Assembly: GCA_964343195.1 (NCBI GenBank)
Contig: CAYFIR010000033.1
Location: 1-52,674 of the forward strand
Source of the DNA: CAYVAP01 sp964343195
Lineage (GTDB): Bacteria > Bacteroidota > Bacteroidia > J057
Reading direction: 5' to 3'
Length of the DNA stretch: 52,674 nucleotides
Each line of letters starts with the position of its first letter. Within the stretch, counting starts at the first letter, position 1. Shown here one piece after another: positions 42,311-49,367 of the stretch. Made by a program: the position numbers and the translations under genes. The notes beneath the pieces are model-generated. The model searched no databases. It was given only the letters and a program-made list of their open reading frames with translations, and was not told where the DNA came from.

Positions 42311-44287
42311 TCACTGCCCAATGCCCACCGGACTCTCCTGCTTGATAAACTGCCGATGCAAAATCTGTAGGCCCAACAAGTGGTTCAGGATCGCGTCCTT
42401 GCGGACCAACGAGACGGGGTCCTGATCGGCCCAGTAGGCATCCACGAACTGCTGTATGCGGTCGGGGTCCAGCACGTTGGCGTCCTTGACGGCGTCGGGA
42501 CTGAGGTAGCTGTCGATCAGGTTGCGGATGGCGCTGCGCTTTTTCTCCTCGGTGTGACCGGGAGGGGCCATGAAGGCAAATTTCTCGCGCTCGTACAGCG
42601 TGCGGGGCAGAATGTCCTTCATCGCCTCGCGCAGCACCCACTTCTCGGTGTTGCCCTTAATGCGCATGTGCGGAGGGATCTGAACCGCCGCCGCCGCCAC
42701 GTGGTGGTCGAGGAAAGCCGGGCGCGACTCCATTGAATTAGCCATGTCCACGCGGTCGCCGCCCCAGTTGAGGATCTGGCATTCCAGCATGGTCTTGGAC
42801 CAGGTGTACTGGGCCTTGTCCAGGTAATGACGTCCATCGAGTTGGCTGCTGTCAAAGGTATCCGCAATCGCCGCTATGGGATCATAGTCCTTCAGCTCGC
42901 TTGACACATCACCGTGCAGCAGGGGCCGCGCTACCTCCAGCGTCTGCATCCAGGGCTGAATCCAGCTCGGCGTAAAGCCCAGTTTGGCCTCCATCGCCGG
43001 ATGCTCCAGGAAACCTTCAGAGAGAATCGCCCCCTTGAACACGCTGTTGCTTTTCTCCATCAGCTCCTGGTAGGCCCGCACCTGCTCTGGATCGCTATCG
43101 GTGTGCCCAAATCGCAGCATGTCGCGCTTGAACTGCGGGTAGCCGCCGAATAGCTCATCGGAACCTTCGCCCGTTACCACCACGCGGTAGCCGCACTCAT
43201 TGACGCGCTTGCTCATGCACCACTTGGCCACGCCCAGTGTGTTGTAAAAGGTGCGCTCGGCGTGCCACATGGTTTGCAGGTAGTTGTCGCCGTACAGCTC
43301 CGCAGCAGTCAGGCTGATCTGCTCCTGGTCGGCTTGTACCCTGTCGGCCATCTCCTTGGCGATGTGCGCTTCGTCGTAGTCTTTGTTGTCAAAGCTGATG
43401 GTGAAAGCCTTGACGGGTGACTGCTGCATGCTACTGGCCAGCCCCAGCATGGAGCAGGAGTCGATGCCACCGGATAGATAGCAGCCCACGGGCACGTCAG
43501 CTTCCAAACGGAAGGCTACAGCTTCAAGCAATTGCTCTTGTACCTGCTCGATGTGGTACTCAGCGGGTTTCTGATAATCGCGGTCGTCATCGGTGGGAAA
43601 GTCCATGTCCCAGAAGGTGTGCTCCTGGGTTTCGAAGCGGCCATTGCGGCGGGAGATCACCAGCATGTGGCCCGGTTGCAGGGCGTGGATGCCTTCGAAG
43701 GCCGTGGTGCCGGGCACCATGGTGTGCATCAGTTGGTGTACCAGTCCTTCCTTCGAAAATTCCCGTGGCACCTCGGGATGCGCCATCAGGGCCTTGATTT
43801 CGGAGCCCCAGTAGATGCGGTCGTCGCTGATGCGGTAAAACATGGGCTTGACGCCAAAGCGGTCTCGGACCAGAATGAGGCGATCTTCGGTCTGGTCATA
43901 TAGCGCGATGGCAAACTCCCCACGCAGGTGCTGTACGAAGTCCAGTCCATGGCGCTGATAGAGAGGCAGGGCGATTTCGCTGTCAGACTTGGTCGTAAAG
44001 TCCGCTCCATCCAGACGCAGGCGGGTACGGATGCGCTTGTAGTCGTAAAACTCGCCATTGACGGTGAGTACCTGCTGCTTACCAGGCCCGAAAAACGGTT
44101 GGTCACCAGTATGCAGGTCGATAATCGACAATCTGGCATGGCCCATGGCCAGCCCCTGTTCATCATCAAGGTGGTAGCCATATCCGTCGGGACCGCGGTG
44201 ATACAGAGTGGCAGTCATGCGTTCGAGGGTCTTGCGGTCATCGGCGGCCAAACCTGCGCAAGACCAAAATCCAGTGATTCCACACAT
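42311..44287 (-). CDS. asnB: Asparagine synthase (glutamine-hydrolysing)
   Basis: A 658-residue AsnB that makes asparagine from aspartate, glutamine and ATP. The N-terminal Ntn amidotransferase starts with Met-Cys (MCGITGFWSCAG; Cys2 is the nucleophile after Met removal) and shows DQPF, NGEFYDYKRIR and LRGEFAIALYDQ. The synthase domain has the PP-loop YLSGGIDSCSMLGLAS (about residue 268) and GEGSDELFGGYPQFKRD. All key residues are intact. It is the last gene of a minus-strand operon, 64 bp after the carbamoyltransferase gene, which places aspartate use next to an enzyme that can handle carbamoyl-aspartate. It is distinct from housekeeping aspartate-ammonia ligase (AsnA). Confidence 0.93.
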   Translation of the reverse strand: MCGITGFWSCAGLAADDRKTLERMTATLYHRGPDGYGYHLDDEQGLAMGHARLSIIDLHTGDQPFFGPGKQQVLTVNGEFYDYKRIRTRLRLDGADFTTKSDSEIALPLYQRHGLDFVQHLRGEFAIALYDQTEDRLILVRDRFGVKPMFYRISDDRIYWGSEIKALMAHPEVPREFSKEGLVHQLMHTMVPGTTAFEGIHALQPGHMLVISRRNGRFETQEHTFWDMDFPTDDDRDYQKPAEYHIEQVQEQLLEAVAFRLEADVPVGCYLSGGIDSCSMLGLASSMQQSPVKAFTISFDNKDYDEAHIAKEMADRVQADQEQISLTAAELYGDNYLQTMWHAERTFYNTLGVAKWCMSKRVNECGYRVVVTGEGSDELFGGYPQFKRDMLRFGHTDSDPEQVRAYQELMEKSNSVFKGAILSEGFLEHPAMEAKLGFTPSWIQPWMQTLEVARPLLHGDVSSELKDYDPIAAIADTFDSSQLDGRHYLDKAQYTWSKTMLECQILNWGGDRVDMANSMESRPAFLDHHVAAAAVQIPPHMRIKGNTEKWVLREAMKDILPRTLYEREKFAFMAPPGHTEEKKRSAIRNLIDSYLSPDAVKDANVLDPDRIQQFVDAYWADQDPVSLVRKDAILNHLLGLQILHRQFIKQESPVGIGQ

Positions 44288-44351
44288 AGGAGGAAATTCG
44301 TAATTGGTGATTCGTAATTGAAAAATAGGAATGGTGAGTATACTATTAGCC

Positions 44352-45458
44352 TCACACCAGCGATATCTTATCCGCAGGCAAGCGATCCAGTCGATCGAGC
44401 ACTGTGATCAGTAGGGCCTGGCGAATAAAGGTCGCACCATGCGCCTGGGTGAAATAGAGGTTGTGGGCTGTTTCATCCAGTGTCCGATCCAGTTCTTCCA
44501 GCCGCGCCAGAGGGTGCAGGACAACAGCATTTTCCTTGAGCTTACTGTTCGCATGTAGCTTGTAACGGGAGTCCAGTGACTTGTAGCTGTCTCCCAGGAA
44601 GGCAATGGAGTTCATGTAGATCACATCAAGGTCCGAGAGTACATCGTTGATGTCATTGGTAATGGTATAGTTCAGGTTGGCTTCTTCCAGCATCTCATCA
44701 AGTTCTGGACCCAGCGGATCGGCCATCTCGGAAATAATGGAGATGTGGCGAATGCTTGGCTGAAAAAGTAAGCTCATCATGAGGAAGCTTTTCACTGCTC
44801 TCATGCTTCCAGGTGTTCCCAGGATACCCAGATGAATGTGCTGCGACTCGGGCACATCATCTTCTACCAGTTCAGGCTTCCATTTGAGGATGGCATACCA
44901 GTCAGCCAGGGCCTGGGTGGGGTGCTCACCGGAACCATTTCCTGCGTTGATGAGGGGCAAGCGGAGGTTCTGACGAATTTCATGTATGGAATTGGTTTCG
45001 GTATGCCGCATGATCACGGCATCGCCATATGCATTGAACATCTCGCCATTGTCAGGCAGAGATTCCCCTTTGGCCACCCCGGTGGTACTGCCATCTGCAA
45101 TGCTGAGGATTTTTCCATCCAGGCGCAGCACAGCGCTTTCGAAGGAAAGCCGCGTACGGGTACTCGCTTCAAAAAAGGCCGTGATCACCAGTTTCCCATC
45201 CAGAGGATGGCTGGAAGCAATCTCCGTTGCCTCAAGAGCAGCGGCAAGTTTGCAGACCTCGGCCACGAGTTCCCGATCAAATTGATGTACTGACAGTACC
45301 GACTGGTAGGTAAGCCGCTTCAGTACACTTTTGCGAATGCCCCTGGGTTCCAACAGGCTCTCTGGATCAGGACGAAGTCCTTCGTTTGCCAGGGCTTCTG
45401 GAGGTTTACCAGGCCCTGCTACCTTGAATGGATTTAGTCTTTTTGAGTTTGTTTCCAT
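44352..45458 (-). CDS. Aspartate/ornithine carbamoyltransferase-family enzyme
   Basis: A 368-residue member of the carbamoyltransferase family, closest in pattern to aspartate transcarbamoylase. The carbamoyl-phosphate motif is FFEASTRTRLSFE. KGESL, INAGNGSGEHPTQALADWYAIL, GTPGSMRAVKSFL and the C-terminal HPLARLEELD...YFTQAHGATFIRQALL also match. It is unusual in having about 60 extra N-terminal residues, Ala for Pro in the HPLPR motif, and FFEAST for FFEPST. The start follows the small membrane-protein stop as TAATG, so translation is coupled. Sitting next to an N-carbamoyl-type amidohydrolase and AsnB, it may work on ureido compounds or in a catabolic direction rather than in pyrimidine synthesis; that is inference. 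Confidence 0.85.
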   Translation of the reverse strand: METNSKRLNPFKVAGPGKPPEALANEGLRPDPESLLEPRGIRKSVLKRLTYQSVLSVHQFDRELVAEVCKLAAALEATEIASSHPLDGKLVITAFFEASTRTRLSFESAVLRLDGKILSIADGSTTGVAKGESLPDNGEMFNAYGDAVIMRHTETNSIHEIRQNLRLPLINAGNGSGEHPTQALADWYAILKWKPELVEDDVPESQHIHLGILGTPGSMRAVKSFLMMSLLFQPSIRHISIISEMADPLGPELDEMLEEANLNYTITNDINDVLSDLDVIYMNSIAFLGDSYKSLDSRYKLHANSKLKENAVVLHPLARLEELDRTLDETAHNLYFTQAHGATFIRQALLITVLDRLDRLPADKISLV

Positions 45459-45586
45459 TACCATACTTCTTTTTTGCGCCAGTCACGGATCAGTAGCGCT
45501 ACCAGTACCACCGAGGCGACACCAGTAAGCACCAGGGCTCCTGTGATAAGCCAGGTTAAAAAACTGTCTGAGAAGAATGCGGTCAT
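45458..45586 (-). CDS. 42-residue single-pass membrane protein
   Basis: A very short gene between the amidohydrolase and the carbamoyltransferase. The predicted product starts MTAFFSDSFLTWLITGALVL, continues with a hydrophobic run TGVASVVLVALLI, and ends in the charged tail RDWRKKEVW, giving one membrane helix and an inside-positive C-terminus. Its ATG is 24 nt after the amidohydrolase stop, and its TAA shares a base with the next ATG (TAATG). That tight packing supports a real gene. Small single-helix proteins often accompany symporters; it could be a partner of the sodium:solute symporter in the same operon (inference). Confidence 0.7.
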   Translation of the reverse strand: MTAFFSDSFLTWLITGALVLTGVASVVLVALLIRDWRKKEVW

Positions 45587-45610
45587 GGGAGAAGGCTTTA
45601 GTCAAAAAAT

Positions 45611-46912
45611 TTATGGTGTTTTCACTTTATCGATAGGCTCGTTCACCTGTTTCGTAAGTTCAATGGCGGTATGCAGCATCAGGTTTGCTCCTTTTTCAAC
45701 ATCCTGAAGGTCTGTCCACTCTGCGGGCGAGTGAGAAACGGAACCGATACTGGGAACAAATACCATAGCTGTAGGGGTGACCCGAGCCATAAACTGAGCA
45801 TCATGGCCCGCACCGCTGGACATGATCTCAAATGCATACCCCAGTTTTTCCGCCTGGTTTTTTAACGTTTTTAGCAAGCCTGAATCAGATTCACTGGGAT
45901 CAATCCAACTGATACGTTCATAAGTGAATTCCAGATCCCGCTGACGGGTGGAAGCGGCCAATACTTTGCGGAAAGCTGACTCCAGGTTATGCATTACCTC
46001 GACGGAGGGATCACGGACTACGAGGGTGAATTCCGCTTCACCAGGTATTGTATGGGGAAAGTTTGGCTTTAGTTCTACTTTCCCAATAGTCGCCCGGCTA
46101 ACCTCCGTTCCATCTTCTGCTAGTACACGTGGGATTTCATCAGCAAAAGCAGAAAGCCCCTGAAAGGCATCCCGGCGCATATTCATGGGAGTTGTCCCTG
46201 CATGGTTTGCCTTGCCACGTATGTGAATCGACACCTTGAACAGGCCAATAATGCCGTCTACTATGCCAATTGGCTTTTTCAATGACTCCAGAACAGGGCC
46301 CTGCTCAATGTGAAGCTCCAGGTAAGAAAATATTTCCATGGGATCACGGCGTGCACTCAATAGTCCATGAGGATCAAGATCGACCGCCTGCATATGGTCC
46401 TGAAGTAACATTCCCTCTGGATCGGTTTTTTCCATGACATCCTGCAAAGTCAGGTCTCCAATCAGAGCCTGGGAGCCAAGCATTCCACCGAAACGGCCTT
46501 CCTCATCGCTAAAAGACACGACCTCAATGCCCCGTTCTAACTGGATTCCGCTTTCCTTGATAACCCTCAGCACTTCCAAACCGATCAGAACTCCCAGCGC
46601 GCCATCAAGGGGTCCACCACATGGGACTGTATCCGTATGAGACCCAATCATCAGTACCGGAAGATCCGGGTTTTCACCTTCCAGTCGTCCAAAAACATTG
46701 GCAGCCCCATCCATCCAGGTTTCCAGGTCCGCAGAACGCAACTGCTCCTGCAACCAATGTCGTGCCTTCATATCGGCCTCGGTGTACGCCATTCGGTAAA
46801 TCCCATTATCCTGCTCATTCCACCCGATTTGCGCCAGGTCAAAGATGTCTTTACTCAGGCGGTCCAGGTTTACACGAGGGGTAGGCAGGTGTTGTATATG
46901 GTTATGTGGCAT
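45611..46912 (-). CDS. M20-family amidohydrolase (N-carbamoyl amino acid/allantoate type)
   Basis: A 433-residue metal-dependent hydrolase of the M20 family, hydantoinase/carbamoylase subgroup. Motifs: GSHTDTVPCGGPLDGALGV (metal-binding His and Asp), SFSDEEGRFGGMLGSQALIG (Glu-Glu), YLELHIEQGPVLE, the dimer/substrate segment GKANHAGTTPMNMRRDA and SSGAGHDAQFMARVTPTAM. Members hydrolyse N-carbamoyl-L-amino acids, allantoate or ureidoglycolate; sequence alone does not separate these. It follows the symporter gene after 42 bp and probably acts on the imported compound. Start at ATG 46912. Confidence 0.88.
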   Translation of the reverse strand: MPHNHIQHLPTPRVNLDRLSKDIFDLAQIGWNEQDNGIYRMAYTEADMKARHWLQEQLRSADLETWMDGAANVFGRLEGENPDLPVLMIGSHTDTVPCGGPLDGALGVLIGLEVLRVIKESGIQLERGIEVVSFSDEEGRFGGMLGSQALIGDLTLQDVMEKTDPEGMLLQDHMQAVDLDPHGLLSARRDPMEIFSYLELHIEQGPVLESLKKPIGIVDGIIGLFKVSIHIRGKANHAGTTPMNMRRDAFQGLSAFADEIPRVLAEDGTEVSRATIGKVELKPNFPHTIPGEAEFTLVVRDPSVEVMHNLESAFRKVLAASTRQRDLEFTYERISWIDPSESDSGLLKTLKNQAEKLGYAFEIMSSGAGHDAQFMARVTPTAMVFVPSIGSVSHSPAEWTDLQDVEKGANLMLHTAIELTKQVNEPIDKVKTP

Positions 46913-46954
46913 AGGCTAATTTTTAATCCGGTTGCCAAAATCGAAGGGTTTACC

Positions 46955-48394
46955 CTACTGATCTGGGGTTATTGCTTTCTCATCCAGGTTCCTCCAGTCA
47001 AAATCACCAGGAGCGAGATAGGCACTGCCAACTGTGATGAGCATGGAGACGGTCGCACCGGTAAATGAGGCGGTGTACCACCCCAACTGGAAGTAAGCGA
47101 TCAGGCCAGCAGCTGTGCCAATGACCATGCCCCAAAGCGCGCCCTTTGAATTGGCTTTTTTCCAGAACAGGCCGGTTGCAATGGGCCAGATCGTACTCCC
47201 AACCATCGGACCTGCGAAAAACAGCACATCCGCCAGGGTTCCCAACCTTGGGAGACACACCAGCCAGGCCAGTACCCCCAGGCCAATTATAATGCGGGCG
47301 GAGACCTTGCGCAGCAGTTGCTCATCGGCCGCCGGGTTGATGATTTTTCGGTATATGTCCTCGGTGATCAGGTCTGAGGTGGCGGCCAGCAGGCTATCGA
47401 TGCTGGAAGCCAGCGAGGCGAAGAATACGGCGAATACGACGATAGCTCCTACTTCGCCCAGAATATTCGCTGCGACCATGGGACCCACCATGTCAGGACT
47501 GGTGACATTGATGCCCAGAGCGCCACTCGACAGGGCAATGAACCCTGCCGCAACCGGAACGGGTAGCCAAAAAATGCCTGCCAGGATGTAGGCTTTTTTC
47601 CCGATTCCCTTGCGCATCGCAAAGGCCCGGCTCCACCAGACATTGCTGTGAAATATTTCCCCGATCCCAAACAAAAGATTGTTGAATATCGCCATAATGG
47701 CAGCAGGCAGCAGGGCATTGAGCAGCATGGGTTGGTTCTCCATGACATGCTGATGGACAGTTCCCACGTCGCTGTGGTCGATCACGGCAAAGCCCACGAT
47801 TACGATTCCTACCAGGATGATCAGGCTCTGGATAAAGTCGGTTCCGATTACGGCAAATAATCCCCCAAACAGGGTATAGACCACGCAAACCAACAGGATG
47901 ACGGTCATGCCTACCTGATAGGAAATGCCTGCGAGGGCATTCAGGAGGATGCCCCCGGCCATGCCCATGCTGATCAGCCAGGTAAAGCTGTAAAAAATGG
48001 AGATGGCCAGGAAGAAGTACCAGGCCCCTTTTCCATAGCGCAGCCGTATAAAGTCCCCGCTCGTATAACCCGAAGGCATGATGGCCCTTACCCGCTTGGC
48101 CAGTGGCGCAAACAATAGCAACCCAAAGGAGGCTGTCGAATAGGCCAGCATGCCCCAGATGCCCAGTTCCAGGGCAAACTGTGGGGCCAGCATGGTGGTG
48201 TTGGAAGTAATCCAGGTAGCCATGGCGGTCGCCGCTCCCAGGGCCAGCCCGACGTTGCGGCCAGCCAGCATGAAGCCGTCCATGTTCCTGGCCTTTCTCC
48301 CCCAATATACGCCAAGCCCAATCCAGACCACGCCCAATATCACGAGCATGATCCACCCGGTGGTGGCGTCCAGAATGGCGTTTTCATTGTTCAT
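46955..48394 (-). CDS. Sodium:solute symporter family transporter
   Basis: A 479-residue SSS-family secondary transporter with about 13 membrane segments. The family pattern is clear: GVYWGRKARNMDGFMLAGRNVG at the start of the second segment, ATAMATWITSNTTMLAPQ, GYTSGDFIRLRYGKGAWYF, LFGGLFAVIGTDFIQSLIIL, GEIFHSNVWWSRAFAMRKG and FFASLASSIDSLLAATSDLITEDIYRK (the SSS signature segment). Sodium-coupled uptake of a small organic compound is expected. The operon suggests a ureido compound, amino acid or nucleobase derivative, but the substrate cannot be read from the sequence. Confidence 0.93.
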   Translation of the reverse strand: MNNENAILDATTGWIMLVILGVVWIGLGVYWGRKARNMDGFMLAGRNVGLALGAATAMATWITSNTTMLAPQFALELGIWGMLAYSTASFGLLLFAPLAKRVRAIMPSGYTSGDFIRLRYGKGAWYFFLAISIFYSFTWLISMGMAGGILLNALAGISYQVGMTVILLVCVVYTLFGGLFAVIGTDFIQSLIILVGIVIVGFAVIDHSDVGTVHQHVMENQPMLLNALLPAAIMAIFNNLLFGIGEIFHSNVWWSRAFAMRKGIGKKAYILAGIFWLPVPVAAGFIALSSGALGINVTSPDMVGPMVAANILGEVGAIVVFAVFFASLASSIDSLLAATSDLITEDIYRKIINPAADEQLLRKVSARIIIGLGVLAWLVCLPRLGTLADVLFFAGPMVGSTIWPIATGLFWKKANSKGALWGMVIGTAAGLIAYFQLGWYTASFTGATVSMLITVGSAYLAPGDFDWRNLDEKAITPDQ

Positions 48395-48447
48395 GGGTCA
48401 TTTTTCATTGGTCATGGATCAGTTTTATCCTGTCCAGGGATCCATGC
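48395..48447. repeat. Imperfect tandem attcat/tcatgg repeats
   Basis: The short gap between the FN3-like gene and the symporter gene is made largely of near-repeats of TTCATTGGTCATGG (on the minus strand the ATGAACAATGAAAAATGA type). Such arrays are common between Bacteroidetes genes. They offer several out-of-frame ATGs directly upstream of the symporter start. Confidence 0.5.
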
Positions 48448-48930
48448 TCATTGTTCACTGTTCCTCACGCCGCGCAAGACGACAATCACAGTGAGTAAGA
48501 ACACTATGCTGCCGATTCCGGCTATGGTCAGAGCCAGGCTCAGGGAATGGTGGGTTACCGATACATAGGCTTGACCCCATGCACCTGGTGCGTCGACCTC
48601 GGGTCCCACTACTCTGATGCGGTAGAAATACTCTCCATCCGGCAGGCCAGAGATGAATGTAGCTCCGTCTGGCCCGCGGTACAATTTTCTGGGAGCCGTG
48701 AAGTCTGCGGTAGAATCGCTTTGCACTTCGAATTCCCAGAGCACCTCTTCATCTGCCTCATCTACCTCCCAGACCAGTTTGACATGGCCACTTTGTGTGA
48801 AAAGGCTATCCTCTTCAAACCTGACTTTGGGAGCAGTTTTGCCAAATGATACATAAAAACAGCCAAGCAGCACCACCCCTGAAAAAAGGGTTCGCAGTGC
48901 GGACTTGCATGCAATGGCCGATAGTGACAT
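48448..48930 (-). CDS. Fibronectin-type-III-like protein with C-terminal membrane anchor
   Basis: A 160-residue protein: an N-terminal signal region (LRTLFSGVVLLGCFYVSFG), one FN3-like beta-sandwich (about residues 35-125; KVRFEEDSLFTQSGHVKLVWEVDEADEEVLWEFEVQSD, ending with LPDGEYFYRIRVVG), and a C-terminal membrane helix (LSLALTIAGIGSIVFLLTVIVVL) with a short tail. The beta-domain faces the periplasm. It is the first gene of the operon, 53 bp before the symporter gene. It may scaffold or assist the symporter; a possible lipobox (LLGC) in the leader would make it a lipoprotein instead. Confidence 0.75.
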   Translation of the reverse strand: MSLSAIACKSALRTLFSGVVLLGCFYVSFGKTAPKVRFEEDSLFTQSGHVKLVWEVDEADEEVLWEFEVQSDSTADFTAPRKLYRGPDGATFISGLPDGEYFYRIRVVGPEVDAPGAWGQAYVSVTHHSLSLALTIAGIGSIVFLLTVIVVLRGVRNSEQ

Positions 48931-49367
48931 AGAATTGGGAACGAGTTCCGAGTCGCCCTAAACCCAAAAGCAGAGGATTGAGTGTTTTGTGGATTTCCAG
49001 GATTGATGTCCTTGAGCCAGGCGAAATCCAGACACTACCAAAACACGTTGTTGAGTATTTTGCAACATGCTGATGCTTTACCAAATGGTGCGAGCAGGGA
49101 AAAGACACGTTAGTAGATGCAACAGAAGCAACGGTGTCCTTGCCCTTAAACTCTACGGTTCATGCGCATCCATCTGATTGGCTCAATCTGACATCAGGAT
49201 GATTTTACGCTTGAAACAAACTGGTGGGCTATCCAGGGGCGAATATTAGTTGAAGAGAAAAGAACTTTTCCAGAAGGCGATCCCCTTCCTTATTCGCAAT
49301 ATAAAAACCTAACCATGCCAGACCAATTTGAATTTGAATTAACACCATAAGCTACAAAGGCATCCCC
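48931..49367. other. Gene-free interval
   Basis: I see no supported gene or strong repeat in these 437 bp. They contain the upstream region of the FN3/symporter operon and the downstream end of the permease gene. A minus-strand open frame overlapping the FN3-like gene (48815-49108) lacks protein-like features. Confidence 0.5.

Noticed and set aside
47493..48356. 287-residue minus-strand frame inside the symporter gene
   Set aside because: Out-of-frame shadow of the clear SSS transporter; rich in Arg, Gly and His with no motif.
48815..49108. 97-residue frame before the FN3-like gene
   Set aside because: Overlaps the start of the FN3-like protein in another frame and has no membrane or domain signature that would support it.
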